From the NCBI GenBank assembly GCA_934658705.1, contig CAKUHP010000021.1, positions 1 to 28,763 of the forward strand: a stretch of DNA of 28,763 nucleotides, written 5' to 3'. Position numbers and translations under genes: made by a program. Shown here piece by piece: positions 15,494 to 23,694 of this stretch (the first letter of the stretch is position 1; every line of letters starts with the position of its first letter). The stretch is from an uncultured Collinsella sp. (GTDB lineage: Bacteria; Actinomycetota; Coriobacteriia; Coriobacteriales; Coriobacteriaceae). The notes beneath the pieces were generated by a model. The model ran no database searches. It saw only the letters and a program-made list of their open reading frames with translations, and had not been told where the DNA came from.

Positions 15494-15600
15494 ATTTAAT
15501 ACCACTCACCCGAGAATTTCGACCGTTCGCCGAGGATTGGCGCGGATTACAAAGTGGTATTAAAAACACATTGGGTGTATGTCTATAATTGGTATCGAAA
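15494..15600 (+). promoter_or_regulatory. Unit C promoter with three GGTAT half-sites and shared upstream block
   Basis: TATAAT at 15584-15589 is followed directly by GGTATCGAAA (15591). GGTATTAAAA lies 35 bp upstream (15556), covering the -35 region. A third, inverted copy, ATTTAATACC at 15494-15503, stands just after the MFS stop codon. The block TCGACCGTTCGCCGA at 15519-15533 is exactly repeated before unit A (6379-6393), at a similar distance from the first half-site. The layout implies joint control of units A, B and C. Confidence 0.75.
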
Positions 15601-15646
15601 AGAAACGCGATGTATAGAGTCGCGTCCAGGACAGAAAGGACAAACC

Positions 15647-16708
15647 ATGAAGGAAACCGAGAAGATCGAGATCATGCACTTTAGCCAGGAGGGCTACGTC
15701 GAGGACGGCAAGAACGTCTACGAGACCGGCAAGAAGATGACCGCGCTCGCCGACAAGGTCGCCGACGAGGGCTACGACGCCGTGTTCCTGATGGGCGTCG
15801 GCGGCACCTGGGACGAGTTTATGCAGCTCGAGTACCTCATGAACAAGTTCGGCGACCGCGACCTCGAGGTCTACCTGATCCACGCCGCCGAGTGGAACGT
15901 TATGGGCCACAAGCGCATGACCGAGAAGTCCGTCGTGCTGACCGCCTCCGAGTCCGGCACCACCCCCGAGGTCCTCGAGGCCGTCAATAAGATGAAGGAA
16001 AAGGGCATTCGCGTCTACGCCATGACCAAGCCCGAGGGCCCCATCGGCCAGGCTGTCGGCGCCGAGAACTGCGTCAAGATGGCTTCCGATCACGGTAACG
16101 GCGGCTGCGAGATGGGCTACTACCTCGCCGACTGCTTCGGCCTGCGCCTGCTCAACCGCCGCGGCTGCTTCCCCAAGTTCGACAAGTTCATTGAGCAGAC
16201 CAAGGATGTTTGGACCCACCTGGTCGACATCCGCAAGAGCTTCGAGCCGCGCGCCGAGGAGCTCGCCAAGAAGTACGCACTGGCCCCCTACACCATGTTC
16301 ATCGGCTCCGGCGCCCTGTGGGGCGAGACCATCCTCTTCTCGATGTGCATCCTCGAGGAGATGCAGTGGAAGCGCACCCGCTATATCACTTCCGCCGACT
16401 TCTTCCACGGCACCCTGGAGCTCGTGGAGCCGGGCGTTCCCGTGTTCCTGTTCATGGGCGAGGACGAGAACCGCAAGCTTGATGAGCGTGTCCGCGCATT
16501 CCTCAACCGCGGCGTGACCGGCGACACCGACATCAACATCATCGACACCGCCGAGTTCGCCATCCCGGGCCTTGACGAGGAGTTCCGCGTCATCGTGTCT
16601 CCGTGGATCCTGTCCTCGCTGATCACCGATCGACTCGCCGCCTACTACGAGACGGTCACCAAGCACAACCTCAACTACCGTCGCTACTATCACCAGTTCG
16701 ACTACTAA
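15647..16708 (+). CDS. frlB-like: FrlB/GfrF-like fructoselysine-6-phosphate deglycase (SIS family), copy 2
   Basis: A 353-residue paralogue of the protein at 7665-8726. The two align without gaps, and I count about 32 amino-acid differences by eye, roughly 91% identity. The catalytic pair Glu238/His254 and the HGTLELVEPGVPV and RRYYHQFDY segments are unchanged. Differences cluster around residues 187-200 (DVWTHLVDIRKS against DIWKDMLDIRKR) and near the C-terminus, so substrate preference may have shifted. AGAAAGGA (15633-15640) supports the ATG at 15647; a longer frame reading through the promoter is rejected. It heads unit C, which also holds a complete PTS and a FrlC-like epimerase, the combination expected for fructoselysine/psicoselysine use. 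Confidence 0.85.
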   Translation: MKETEKIEIMHFSQEGYVEDGKNVYETGKKMTALADKVADEGYDAVFLMGVGGTWDEFMQLEYLMNKFGDRDLEVYLIHAAEWNVMGHKRMTEKSVVLTASESGTTPEVLEAVNKMKEKGIRVYAMTKPEGPIGQAVGAENCVKMASDHGNGGCEMGYYLADCFGLRLLNRRGCFPKFDKFIEQTKDVWTHLVDIRKSFEPRAEELAKKYALAPYTMFIGSGALWGETILFSMCILEEMQWKRTRYITSADFFHGTLELVEPGVPVFLFMGEDENRKLDERVRAFLNRGVTGDTDINIIDTAEFAIPGLDEEFRVIVSPWILSSLITDRLAAYYETVTKHNLNYRRYYHQFDY

Positions 16709-16733
16709 TCGACTGCCAAGCAAGAAGCACCCT

Positions 16734-16761
16734 GCCCGGGCGCATGCGTCCGGGCTTTTTT
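16734..16761 (+). terminator. Intra-operon terminator between deglycase and EIIA (unit C)
   Basis: A stem GCCCGG/CCGGGC (16734-16739 with 16750-16755) with a self-complementary interior is followed by TTTTTT. It lies between the deglycase stop and the EIIA ribosome site with no obvious new promoter. It likely lowers expression of the PTS genes relative to the enzyme. Confidence 0.85.
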
Positions 16762-16791
16762 ATGTCGAAAAACGCTAGGAAGGGGAATCGA

Positions 16792-17208
16792 ATGAGGCAA
16801 TTTATCGTCGCATCCCATGCTCATTTCGCGTCTGGAATCGTCGAGAGTATCGGCCTGCTCTCCGGCGAGCGCGAAAACGTCCACGCACTCTCTATGTATG
16901 TCGATGGAAAAGAAGACCTGGTCAAGGAAACCGCAGCGATTCTTGACGGGTTTGCCGCGGACGATGAGGTCGTCGTTTGCACCGACCTCTTTGGCGGCAG
17001 CGTCAACAACGAGTTCACCAAGGTTGTCCAGACGCGCCCCAACACGCATCTGGTGACCAATATGAACCTGCCGCTTCTCATTCAGCTGCTGTTCGTGTCC
17101 GATTCCACCCCGATCGACGAGGCCATTCGTCAGATCGTCGAGGCGGACGACACCAAGGTCAAGTACGTCAACGACCTGCTAGGCCAGGCCGAACTCGATG
17201 AGTTTTAA
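16792..17208 (+). CDS. Mannose-family PTS EIIA component (unit C)
   Basis: A 138-residue EIIA close to the unit A protein: IVASHAHFASGI with His9 as the likely phosphorylation site, TDLFGGSVNNEFTKVVQTRP, and the shared NMNLPLLIQLLF segment. The ATG at 16792 follows AGGAAGGGG; an in-frame extension upstream runs into the previous gene and is rejected. It tops the PTS part of unit C. Confidence 0.93.
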   Translation: MRQFIVASHAHFASGIVESIGLLSGERENVHALSMYVDGKEDLVKETAAILDGFAADDEVVVCTDLFGGSVNNEFTKVVQTRPNTHLVTNMNLPLLIQLLFVSDSTPIDEAIRQIVEADDTKVKYVNDLLGQAELDEF

Positions 17209-17225
17209 TCGTTAGGGAGCACATC

Positions 17226-17696
17226 ATGATTCAGATGATTCGCGTAGATTATCGACTGCTTCACGGTCAGGTTGCCGTGAGCTGGACCTCGGCTTTGGGT
17301 GCCGACTGCATCCTGCTGGTGAGCGACACGGTCCTCAATGACAAGCTTCGTCTGCAGGCCCTGTCTCTTGCAAAGCCGGAGGGCTGCAAGGTCGTCGTCA
17401 AAAACACCGAGGATGCCGTCAAGGCGCTCCAGAGCGGTGTGACCGACAAGTACAAGCTCTTCGTGGTTTGCGAGACGATTCAGCAGGCCGGCGCCGTCGC
17501 GAAGGCGATGGGTGTCAAGAAGATCAACCTCGGCAACGTTGCCTTTAGCGAGGATGCCCGTCAGGTCTCGACGAGCGTGTTCCTTACGCCCGAGAACGAG
17601 GCCTACGTGAAGGAGCTGCTCGGCGAGGGCTATGAGCTGTTCATTCAGATGATTCCGGCGGATGCGAAGACTGACGCCGCAAAGGTCATCGGTTAG
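17226..17696 (+). CDS. Mannose-family PTS EIIB component (unit C)
   Basis: A 156-residue EIIB with the signature VDYRLLHGQVAVSW and phosphorylatable His13. It starts 17 bases after EIIA with GGGAG upstream. It resembles the unit A EIIB in fold motifs (SGVTDKYKL, KKINLGN, RQVS) but is clearly diverged, so cross-talk between the units is possible but not assured. Confidence 0.93.
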   Translation: MIQMIRVDYRLLHGQVAVSWTSALGADCILLVSDTVLNDKLRLQALSLAKPEGCKVVVKNTEDAVKALQSGVTDKYKLFVVCETIQQAGAVAKAMGVKKINLGNVAFSEDARQVSTSVFLTPENEAYVKELLGEGYELFIQMIPADAKTDAAKVIG

Positions 17697-17704
17697 GGGC
17701 TGTC

Positions 17705-18496
17705 ATGGTTATCAAGACAATCCTGATTTTCCTTATCGCCCTTTTGGGCTATTCCGAGTGGCTGACGGGCACGAGCTACCTCCAGCGCCCGATCGTGCTC
17801 GGACCTCTGGTCGGCCTTGTTATGGGCGATGTGGTGACCGGCACGATCATGGGCGCCACGATGGAGCTTGCCATGGTCGGTGCTATCTCGGTCGGTGCCT
17901 ATAACCCGCCCGATACGATTTCTGGAACCATCCTGGGCGTATCCCTTGCCATGCAGGCCGGCGCGGATGCTTCGGCGGCACTGACCCTGGGTATTCCTAT
18001 CGCCACGATCGTTCTGGCACTCGACACGGCCTTGGGCCAGCCGGTCATGCTGCTGCTGGTACACCGTATCGACAAGAACGTCGAGGACGGAGACACCAAG
18101 GCCATTACGCGCAACATGCTCATCGCCGGTTACGCGCAGAGCTGGTGCGGCTTGCTGATCATCCCCATCGCCTTCTTCTTTGGCGCTGACGCCGTCGCCA
18201 GCCTGCTCAACATCATTCCCGATTTCGTTCAGACCGGTATGGATGTCGCCGCTGCCTTCTTGCCTGCACTCGGCTTTGCAATGCTGGCTCAGATGATTAT
18301 GAACAAGACCGTGGCACCGTTCTTCTTCGCAGGCTTCTTCCTCGTTGCCTACTTTGGCATTAGCACGACGGGTGTGGCGATCTTCGCCGCGATTATCGTC
18401 GTCGCGATGACGGTTTTGGGCGAGAAGAAAAAGGCGGAGCAGCCCGTGGCGGCAACCGAGGATCCTGCGATTGGGAGTGGGTTCGATGAGTTTTAA
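17705..18496 (+). CDS. Mannose-family PTS EIIC permease (unit C)
   Basis: A 263-residue hydrophobic EIIC with the family stretch LQRPIVLGPLVGLVMGDV near residues 27-44 and VGAYNPPDTISG. It starts 8 bases after the EIIB stop. It is well diverged from the unit A and B EIIC proteins, which suggests an older split and possibly a different Amadori or sugar substrate. The end overlaps EIID by 11 bases. Confidence 0.93.
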   Translation: MVIKTILIFLIALLGYSEWLTGTSYLQRPIVLGPLVGLVMGDVVTGTIMGATMELAMVGAISVGAYNPPDTISGTILGVSLAMQAGADASAALTLGIPIATIVLALDTALGQPVMLLLVHRIDKNVEDGDTKAITRNMLIAGYAQSWCGLLIIPIAFFFGADAVASLLNIIPDFVQTGMDVAAAFLPALGFAMLAQMIMNKTVAPFFFAGFFLVAYFGISTTGVAIFAAIIVVAMTVLGEKKKAEQPVAATEDPAIGSGFDEF

Positions 18497-19322
18497 GTTT
18501 GAGTCTTCCTACGACGGGCTGATTACCCGCGCAGATCTTAAGAAACTGTTCTGGCGCTCGATTCCCTATGAGCATTCCTGGAACTACGAGCGTATGGGAC
18601 ACATCGGCTTTATGTGGGCTCTCATGCCGATCCTGCGCAAGCTCTATCCGCAGGATGCGGACTTTAAGGCTGCGCTCAAGCGCCACATGGAGCTCTATAA
18701 CGTCACGCCGTACATCTCGACGCTCCCCATGTCCATTGCCGCGGCAATGGAGGAGGTCAACGCTACCGACGAGAGCTTTGACACGAGCGCGATCTCCAAC
18801 GTTAAGCTCGCGTTGATGGGCCCGCTTTCCGGCGTGGGCGATGCCTTCTACTGGGGCACGCTGCGCATTTTGGCTACGGGTGTCGGCACCTCGCTGGCAC
18901 TGCAGGGTTCTATCCTTGGACCGATTTTGTTCCTGCTGGTGTTCAACGTTCCTCACTACATCATTCGCTATGTGCTGACGTTTGTGGGATATCGCTTTGG
19001 CTCGGACATGATCAGCAAGGTCCAGGAGTCGGGCATCATGGACACGATCGTCAAGATGGCCTCCATCATGGGCGCTATGGTGATCGGCGCCATGACCATG
19101 CAGATGGTCACGGTGGACATCCCACTCATGGTTGGCGCGGGCGATGGTGCTCAGACGCTGGCCGAGCTGCTCAACGGCATCTTCCCGGGCTTTGTCACGA
19201 TGGGGCTGTTTGGAATCGTCTATCTCATGCTCAAGAAGAAGATGAATCCGCTGCTCATCATGCTGGTGATCTTGCTCGTGAGTATCGCCGGCGCATTCTT
19301 TGGAGTGCTTGGTGTTCAGTAG
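18486..19322 (+). CDS. Mannose-family PTS EIID component (unit C)
   Basis: A 278-residue EIID with LITRADLKKLFWRS near the start, YERMGHIGFMWALMP, ALMGPLSGVGDAFYWGTLRI and hydrophobic C-terminal helices ending AGAFFGVLGVQ. The ATG at 18486 follows GGGAGTGGG; an in-frame TTG at 18471 is rejected. It is diverged from the identical EIID pair of units A and B. Confidence 0.93.
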   Translation: MSFKFESSYDGLITRADLKKLFWRSIPYEHSWNYERMGHIGFMWALMPILRKLYPQDADFKAALKRHMELYNVTPYISTLPMSIAAAMEEVNATDESFDTSAISNVKLALMGPLSGVGDAFYWGTLRILATGVGTSLALQGSILGPILFLLVFNVPHYIIRYVLTFVGYRFGSDMISKVQESGIMDTIVKMASIMGAMVIGAMTMQMVTVDIPLMVGAGDGAQTLAELLNGIFPGFVTMGLFGIVYLMLKKKMNPLLIMLVILLVSIAGAFFGVLGVQ

Positions 19323-19352
19323 GGCATCCGTCATAATCAAAACAATGTAAGA

Positions 19353-19388
19353 GGGGGCGTCGCGCACACTGTGCTGCGGCGCCCTTTT
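19353..19388 (+). terminator. Intra-operon terminator between EIID and the FrlC-like gene
   Basis: A GC-rich stem of about 13 bp with a wobble and one bulge (from 19355, GGGCGTCGCGCAC, paired with 19371-19384 region) closes on a 3-nt loop and is followed by TTTT. The short T-run suggests partial termination before the epimerase gene. Confidence 0.7.
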
Positions 19389-19405
19389 GCCGAAAGGTGG
19401 ACAAG

Positions 19406-20242
19406 ATGGAGTATCCACAGCTTGCCGTTATGAATATCAGCCATCGTTACTTTGACCTGGAGGAGTTCTTTTCCTCGGCGGCGGCTTCGGGCTATACGTG
19501 CTGCGAGCTTTGGACAGGCGCGATGCACCTATATGTCGATTGCCATGGCTACGATTCGCTCGATCAGGTGCGGGAGCTTTCGCAGCGGTATGGGGTCCGG
19601 ATTGTCGGCATTTGCCCCGAGCAGAATAACCCCAAGCCGTGGAATATCGCGGCACGCGGGGAGGAGTCGCGTGCGCGGACGCTTGCGTACTTTAAGAATG
19701 TCGTGGATATTGCGGCGGAGGTTGGGGCCGAGCAGGTCATGGTGTCGAGCGGTTGGGCGTTTTTGAACGAGCCGATCGAAGACGCATGGGGGCGCAGCGC
19801 CTCGATGCTGCGTGCGATTGCCGAGTATGCGGGCGAGCGCGGTGTGCGCTTGGTGCTTGAAGCCCTGCAGCCGGTTGAGTCGATGATCGTGAACTCGGCT
19901 GCCGATACCAAGCGCATGATCGAGATGGTCGGGCATCCGGCGCTTAAGGCGTGTCTTGATATGGGCGCCATGGCGGTGGCGGGGGATACCATCGATGATT
20001 ATTTCGATGCGCTCGGCGATGACGTTGCCCATGTGCACTTTGTTGATGTCGCGTCGGATGGCACGACGCACCTTGCCTGGGGCGATGGCGACCGCGACAT
20101 GCGCGCCGACCTGGATAGGCTGGTCGCGCGCGGTTATCGCGGCGTGGTTTCGGCAGAGACCTATGACTGGCGCTATTTCGCCGATCCCGCGGCAGCCGAT
20201 GCTCAGGTCATGGCGGTGTATCGCCGCGCGATTGGCGCCTAA
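19406..20242 (+). CDS. frlC-like: FrlC-like fructoselysine/psicoselysine 3-epimerase (xylose-isomerase-like TIM barrel)
   Basis: E. coli FrlC interconverts fructoselysine and psicoselysine, allowing the C3 epimer to enter the FrlB route. This 278-residue protein matches FrlC as I remember it over its whole length: GYTCCELWTG (FrlC GYDGIEIWGG), IVGICPEQN (IIGYTPETN), WGRSASMLRAIAEYA, RLVLEALQPVESMIVN (DLILEPLTPYESNVVC) and HVHFVD. The expected metal ligands are present at Glu152, Asp185, His211 and Glu251. AAAGG at 19393-19397 favours the ATG at 19406; a GTG at 19397 is possible. It ends unit C, after a complete PTS and a FrlB-like deglycase, which strongly supports an Amadori pathway. If the PTS delivers phosphorylated substrate, the enzyme may act on a 6-phosphate rather than the free compound. 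Confidence 0.8.
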   Translation: MEYPQLAVMNISHRYFDLEEFFSSAAASGYTCCELWTGAMHLYVDCHGYDSLDQVRELSQRYGVRIVGICPEQNNPKPWNIAARGEESRARTLAYFKNVVDIAAEVGAEQVMVSSGWAFLNEPIEDAWGRSASMLRAIAEYAGERGVRLVLEALQPVESMIVNSAADTKRMIEMVGHPALKACLDMGAMAVAGDTIDDYFDALGDDVAHVHFVDVASDGTTHLAWGDGDRDMRADLDRLVARGYRGVVSAETYDWRYFADPAAADAQVMAVYRRAIGA

Positions 20243-20372
20243 GCGAGACGGGGCGCCGAGCTGCTGTTCGGCGGATTTCGGCTGGGCGCTCGAAATGGGA
20301 CGCGCTCCCCCTATGTTTCCAAATGAATACGCTGTGAGCCGTGGGAGACGATTCTCCCCGCAAGCACTCTAG

Positions 20373-20417
20373 TATGCTAAAGTACCCAGAAGACCGGCGG
20401 AGCTATGCCGGTCTTCT
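20373..20417 (+). promoter_or_regulatory. his operon promoter -10 and 5'-leader hairpin
   Basis: TATGCT at 20373-20378 is a plausible -10, with no good -35. Immediately after the expected start, an 11-bp perfect stem (AGAAGACCGGC 20388-20398 with 20407-20417) forms around an 8-nt loop, 37 bases before hisZG. No T-run follows, so it is not an intrinsic terminator. No histidine-rich leader peptide or T-box sequence is visible. It may stabilise the mRNA or bind a regulator. Confidence 0.45.
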
Positions 20418-20453
20418 GTTCTATATGAAGCACAGCATGAGGAGGCTCACCAG

Positions 20454-22169
20454 ATGACGGCCACACCGTGGGGATTCCGGGACATATTGCCCGAGGAGGC
20501 TCAGGCGCGCGAGGAAATTGCGCTGACGGTGAAGGGCTGTTTCAGGGAGCATCATTACCTTCCGGTCGAAACGCCGCTGCTCGAGGACAAGGGTTCGCTC
20601 GAGGAGGGTGGCCGCATCGCGGATACGCCGTTTAAGCTTTTCGATGACGACGGCCGTCTGCTGGTGGTCCGTCCCGATAACACGCTGCCGATCGTGCGCC
20701 TGGTCTCGACCCGCATGCGTGCAGCCGACCTGCCCCTGCGTCTGCGCTACGAGGCTCCGGTGGTTCGTGAGTGCCAGCGCAACGCCGGCGGCTCGCGTCA
20801 GTTTACGCAGCTGGGCTTTGAGCTTATCGGCGCGGGCGATACCGCGGGCGATGTCGAGATTGTCTCGCTGGTCGCCGAGGCCGTGCGTAAGCTCGCACTG
20901 CCCGATGCGCGCATTATCGCAGGTAGCGTGCGCCCGTTTAAGGAGCTGCTCGCGGCATGCGAGGATCGCGAGCTGGCTGCCGAGGCGCTGCGTTGCGTGC
21001 ACGCCAACGACTTTGTGGGCCTCGATGCCCGCGTGGCGGAAAGCAACGAGCCCGAGGCTGTGAAGGCTGCCATTAGCGAGCTGCCGCGCCTACATGGCGG
21101 GGCCGAGGTGCTCGACCGCGTGGATGCGTTGCTGGCGGCGGCCGGTATCGTCGCGCCGCTCACGCGCGAACTGCGTGCTCTTGTTGAGGGTCTGGCCCCC
21201 GAGGATGCCCAGGTGCTGTCCTTCGACTTCTCCATCATGAATTCTTTCGATTACTACACGGGCCTGGTCTTTAAGGCCTATGCCGGCGGTCTGCCCGATC
21301 CGGTGGGTTCGGGCGGTCGCTACGACTCCATCTTTACCGGCGCATTTGGTGACGGTATCGAGGTGCCGGCGGCGGGCTTCGCCTTTTCGCTCGAGCGCTT
21401 GGAGGCCGCGCGCACCTCGGCCGAGGACGCTGCCTCCGATGGTGACCACGCCGTGGGCCGTGGCGCCGAGGGTCCGCTGCGCATCGCCGTTCCCAAGGGC
21501 TCGCTTAAGGCCGACACGCTCGACGTGCTCGAGGCTGCGGGCCTGGACGTCTCTGAGCTGCGCGATCCCGGTCGCCACCTGATTGTGCGTGGTCGCGACA
21601 CGCGTGTGGGCGAGGGCGCGGTCGGCGATATTGAGTTTGTCATCGTGCGTCCCAGCGACGCGCCGGCCTTTGTGGGTTGCGGCGGTGCTGACTGCGGCAT
21701 CTGCGGTTGGGACTCGCTCATCGAGGCCGACCTCAACCTGCTGCAGCTCGTCGATCTGGGCTATGGCCTGTGCACTTTCATTGAGGCGGAGCCCGCGTGG
21801 CGCGCCGGCCAGGCCGAGCGCAACTATGCCCGTCGCGGGTCGCTTCGCGTGGCTACCAAGTATCCACGCATCGCGAGCGCCTGGTATGCCGAGCGCGGCG
21901 TGAATGCCGATATCGTCTCTCTGCACGGCAATATTGAGCTGGGCCCCATCGTCGGCATGACCGACCGCATCGTGGACATTACCGCCACGGGCGCGACCTT
22001 GCGCGACAACGACTTGGTCATTACCGGTCGCATTATGGATTGCACGGCGCGCTTCTTCGTCAACCCGGGTGCCGCGCGCCTGGATCCGCGCGTGCGCAAC
22101 CTGGCCGATCGCCTGGCAGCTGCCGTGAAGGACAAGCATTTTGAGCCCGTCGCGGGCTCGGCACAATAG
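20454..22169 (+). CDS. hisZG: HisZ-HisG fusion: ATP phosphoribosyltransferase regulatory plus catalytic subunits
   Basis: A single 571-residue frame joins two normally separate proteins that catalyse the first step of histidine synthesis, ATP + PRPP to phosphoribosyl-ATP. Residues 1 to ~320 are HisZ, a histidyl-tRNA-synthetase-like domain without an anticodon-binding part (PWGFRDILPEEA start, LRLRYEAPVVREC, SFDYYTGLVF, GGRYD at 287-291). A linker of about 20 residues rich in Ala/Asp/Gly follows. From residue 342 (LRIAVPKGSL) comes short-form HisG, with CGICGWDSLIEAD, RVATKYPRIA and IVDITATGATLRDN. Short HisG normally requires HisZ, so fusion fixes a 1:1 ratio. GAGGAGG precedes the ATG. No frameshift was seen across the junction. 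Confidence 0.93.
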   Translation: MTATPWGFRDILPEEAQAREEIALTVKGCFREHHYLPVETPLLEDKGSLEEGGRIADTPFKLFDDDGRLLVVRPDNTLPIVRLVSTRMRAADLPLRLRYEAPVVRECQRNAGGSRQFTQLGFELIGAGDTAGDVEIVSLVAEAVRKLALPDARIIAGSVRPFKELLAACEDRELAAEALRCVHANDFVGLDARVAESNEPEAVKAAISELPRLHGGAEVLDRVDALLAAAGIVAPLTRELRALVEGLAPEDAQVLSFDFSIMNSFDYYTGLVFKAYAGGLPDPVGSGGRYDSIFTGAFGDGIEVPAAGFAFSLERLEAARTSAEDAASDGDHAVGRGAEGPLRIAVPKGSLKADTLDVLEAAGLDVSELRDPGRHLIVRGRDTRVGEGAVGDIEFVIVRPSDAPAFVGCGGADCGICGWDSLIEADLNLLQLVDLGYGLCTFIEAEPAWRAGQAERNYARRGSLRVATKYPRIASAWYAERGVNADIVSLHGNIELGPIVGMTDRIVDITATGATLRDNDLVITGRIMDCTARFFVNPGAARLDPRVRNLADRLAAAVKDKHFEPVAGSAQ

Positions 22170-22274
22170 CGCGAGCGCGCACGGGCGCCCCAACGTCCGG
22201 GCTGCGAGCCGATTGATACCGCCGCCCGGCTCCTCGTTTTTCGAACGCAACCTCAACCGATAGGGGATACCGAT

Positions 22275-23693
22275 ATGAAGACCATCAAGCTTGCTCCCGG
22301 TGAGCGCCTCGTTACCAACCAGCTCAACCGCAAGGGCGTGCTGCCACAAAACATCGTCGACGCCGCCCGCGATATCGTGGCCAACGTGCGTGCCAACGGC
22401 GATGCCGCGGTGCGCGATTACTGCCAGCGTTTTGATGGTGTTGAGCTGCAGAGCTTCCGCCTGCCGCAGGAGCAGATCGACGCCGCGCTCGAGGGCCTCG
22501 ACCCGGCCTTTGTCGCCGCGCTCGAGAAGGCCGCGCGCCAGATTCGCGAGTTCCACCAGCGCGAGGTCGAGCAGAGCTGGTTTACCACGCGCCCGGACGG
22601 CACGATGCTCGGCGTTAAGGTGACCCCGCTCGCCGCGGCCGGCATCTACGTGCCGGGCGGCCGCGCGCAGTATCCCTCCACCGTGCTCATGAACGCCATT
22701 CCCGCCAAGGTGGCCGGCGTCAAGCGCGTGGTCATGGTGACTCCGCCGCAAAAGGACGGTCTGATCAGCCCCTATACGCTTGCGGCGGCCAAGCTCGGCG
22801 GCGTGGACGAGATCTATATGGTGGGCGGCGCCCAGGCCGTGGCCGCGCTGGCGTACGGCACCGAGACCATTCCGCGCGTCGACAAGATCACCGGCCCGGG
22901 CAATGCCTTTGTCGCCGCGGCCAAGCAGATCGTGTCGGGAGACGTGGGCATCGACATGGTCGCTGGCCCGTCCGAGGTCTGCGTGCTGGCCGACGCCACC
23001 GCCAAGCCCATGGTGGTCGTTGCCGACCTGATGGCCCAGGCCGAGCACGATCCGCTGGCCGCCTGCTATCTGGTGACCTGCGATGAGCAGTTTGCGCGCG
23101 AGGTCGAGGCCGGCATCGACATCCTGGTCGCGCAGTCGCCGCGTGCTGAGATCACCCGTGCCTCGCTCGACAACGAGGGCACGATTGTCGTCGCTGCCGA
23201 CATGGCCGCCGCCGTCGAGGCCGTGAACACCGTGGCGCCCGAGCACTTGGAGCTGCACTGCAGGGATGCGATGGGCCTACTCGGCGGCATTCGCAACGCC
23301 GGCGCCATCTTTGTGGGCGCCTGGAGCTCCGAGCCACTTGGCGATTACGTCGCCGGCCCCAACCACACGCTGCCGACCGGCGGCACGGCCATGTTCTCCA
23401 ACCCGCTTTCGGTGGAGGAGTTCGTCAAGCGTTCGAGTGTTATCTGCTATACGCCCGAGGGCCTGCTTTCCGACGCTCCCGCCACGCAGCGCCTGGCCGA
23501 GGCCGAGGGCCTGTGGGCACACGCGCTTTCGGCCGCGTTGCGCCGTCGCGTGCTGGAGCAGGGCGAGGACTCCGTGAGCGCCGAGTCGCTGGCCGCGGCC
23601 GACCTGACCAAGGTTGCCTGGCCGGGCGATACGACCGCGACGATTGCCGAGGGCGTGGACCTGGCGGCGGCTGCGACCGGCGAGGAGGCCTAA
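22275..23693 (+). CDS. hisD: Histidinol dehydrogenase
   Basis: HisD oxidises L-histidinol to L-histidine in two NAD-dependent steps using zinc. The 472-residue protein is slightly longer than usual because of a C-terminal Ala/Glu tail ([18 protein letters not shown]). Visible family motifs are [29 protein letters not shown] segments near residue 125, [19 protein letters not shown], the catalytic APEHLELHC and [12 protein letters not shown]. It starts 105 bases after hisZG, the longest ordinary gap in the operon, and ends one base before hisC. Confidence 0.96.
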   Translation: MKTIKLAPGERLVTNQLNRKGVLPQNIVDAARDIVANVRANGDAAVRDYCQRFDGVELQSFRLPQEQIDAALEGLDPAFVAALEKAARQIREFHQREVEQSWFTTRPDGTMLGVKVTPLAAAGIYVPGGRAQYPSTVLMNAIPAKVAGVKRVVMVTPPQKDGLISPYTLAAAKLGGVDEIYMVGGAQAVAALAYGTETIPRVDKITGPGNAFVAAAKQIVSGDVGIDMVAGPSEVCVLADATAKPMVVVADLMAQAEHDPLAACYLVTCDEQFAREVEAGIDILVAQSPRAEITRASLDNEGTIVVAADMAAAVEAVNTVAPEHLELHCRDAMGLLGGIRNAGAIFVGAWSSEPLGDYVAGPNHTLPTGGTAMFSNPLSVEEFVKRSSVICYTPEGLLSDAPATQRLAEAEGLWAHALSAALRRRVLEQGEDSVSAESLAAADLTKVAWPGDTTATIAEGVDLAAAATGEEA

Positions 23694-23694
23694 T

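Noticed and set aside
20243..20453. A T-box or histidine attenuator ahead of the his operon
   Set aside because: No T-box consensus, no run of histidine codons and no terminator/antiterminator pair could be found.
22206..22240. GAGCCG/CGGCTC hairpin with a nearby T-run between hisZG and hisD as a terminator or attenuator
   Set aside because: The stem is only six pairs with a 15-nt loop, and the T-run is separated from it; hisD has no separate promoter that I can see.
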